Assembly (NCBI RefSeq): GCF_940807255.1
Contig: NZ_CALNWY010000005.1
Coordinates: forward strand, 124,001 to 188,000
DNA: 64,000 nucleotides
Direction of reading: 5' to 3'
Source: Mixta sp. Marseille-Q2659
GTDB taxonomy: Bacteria; Pseudomonadota; Gammaproteobacteria; Enterobacterales; Enterobacteriaceae
A program made the translations under genes and the position numbers. The notes beneath the pieces were generated by a model. That model had not been told where the DNA came from and did no database searches. It saw nothing but the letters and a program-made list of their open reading frames with translations. This document shows, piece by piece, positions 63,854-64,000 of the stretch; position 1 is the stretch's first letter; each line of letters opens with the position of its first letter.

Positions 63854-64000
63854 ATGTCAGAGAACACTTATCAGCCGCCGAAGGTCTGGAAATGGGATCA
63901 ACAGGGTGCGGGCAGCTGGTCGAAAACAAATCGTCCCATTGCCGGAGCGACGCACGAAGCGACGCTGCCGGTTGGCAAGCATCCGCTTCAGCTCTATTCC
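63854..64000 (+). CDS. yghU: Glutathione S-transferase-like disulfide-bond reductase YghU, 5' part
   Basis: The first 49 codons of a gene running off the right edge. MSENTYQPPKVWKWDQ and PVGKHPLQLYS match the N-terminus of E. coli YghU, a nu-class glutathione transferase with disulfide reductase and organic peroxidase activity. AAGGA lies about 10 nt before the ATG. Backbone gene marking the right border of the flexible region. Confidence 0.93.
   Translation, partial: MSENTYQPPKVWKWDQQGAGSWSKTNRPIAGATHEATLPVGKHPLQLYS

Noticed and set aside
1..64000. CRISPR arrays, insertion sequences, prophage or replication origin
   Set aside because: No spaced direct-repeat array, transposase, phage structural gene or DnaA-box cluster was found on reading the window.

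Overview
The window is a piece of an enterobacterial chromosome. Gene order and protein similarity point to Erwiniaceae (Pantoea, Mixta or Erwinia type); the genus cannot be fixed from the sequence alone. The left end (ftsP, dkgA, yqhC, yghB, metC, exbB, exbD, yghA) is conserved enteric backbone in nearly the order known from E. coli K-12, and the right end runs into yghU, which in E. coli lies not far beyond yghA. The roughly 53 kb between yghA and yghU is therefore a flexible region carrying metabolic, surface and signalling genes. It holds no integrase, transposase or CRISPR array that I can see.

Left part (1-10.4 kb): the 3' end of ftsP, dkgA with its divergent activator yqhC (yqhD is missing), yghB, metC, then a dctP-dctQ-dctM TRAP transporter operon placed between metC and the Fur-box-preceded exbBD operon, and yghA. 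Next come a CitA-type citrate symporter (10.7-12.1 kb) and a five-gene archaic (Csu-like) chaperone-usher pilus operon (12.1-17.4 kb) whose usher has an in-frame amber codon 37 codons before its natural end. Beside it is a MHYT-GGDEF-EAL c-di-GMP gene broken by two frameshifts (18.1-20.1 kb). A YdcR-like MocR regulator, YlaC, a cupin protein and a NarL-type response regulator follow.

Middle part (24.8-46 kb): a complete malonate decarboxylase system, mdcABCDEFGH plus mdcR. Then a GABA catabolic cluster (gabT, gabD and an aromatic-amino-acid-type permease, with a divergent MocR regulator using a TTG start), a large triple-PAS GGDEF-EAL protein, ferritin ftnA, a stand-alone PBP2 paralogue, and a soluble double-PAS chemotaxis receptor behind a good sigma-28 promoter. 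tRNA-Phe (46146-46221) has its own promoter and terminator.

Right part (46.2-64 kb): a more mosaic stretch. It has a LysE-family exporter, a glutathione peroxidase, two lipoproteins, and a head-to-head EamA/LysR pair that has lost both 5' ends. An aspartokinase (lysC) with a structured leader stands divergent to dat-ddc, the 1,3-diaminopropane pathway that uses its product. A LysR/DHA2-efflux/SnoaL cluster with a palindromic operator, a 1000-residue autotransporter, ygbA, a deoxynucleoside kinase and the start of yghU complete it. Copies of one short palindromic repeat (core CGCTTTGAGCGAGGAGC) lie in at least three gene-end spacers of this part.

Themes: iron (exbBD, ftnA, Fur-like boxes), biofilm and motility (Csu pilus, two c-di-GMP genes, chemoreceptor, autotransporter), and catabolism of organic acids and amines (TRAP, citrate, malonate, GABA). 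Several genes are visibly decaying (usher, MHYT-GGDEF-EAL, EamA, LysR).
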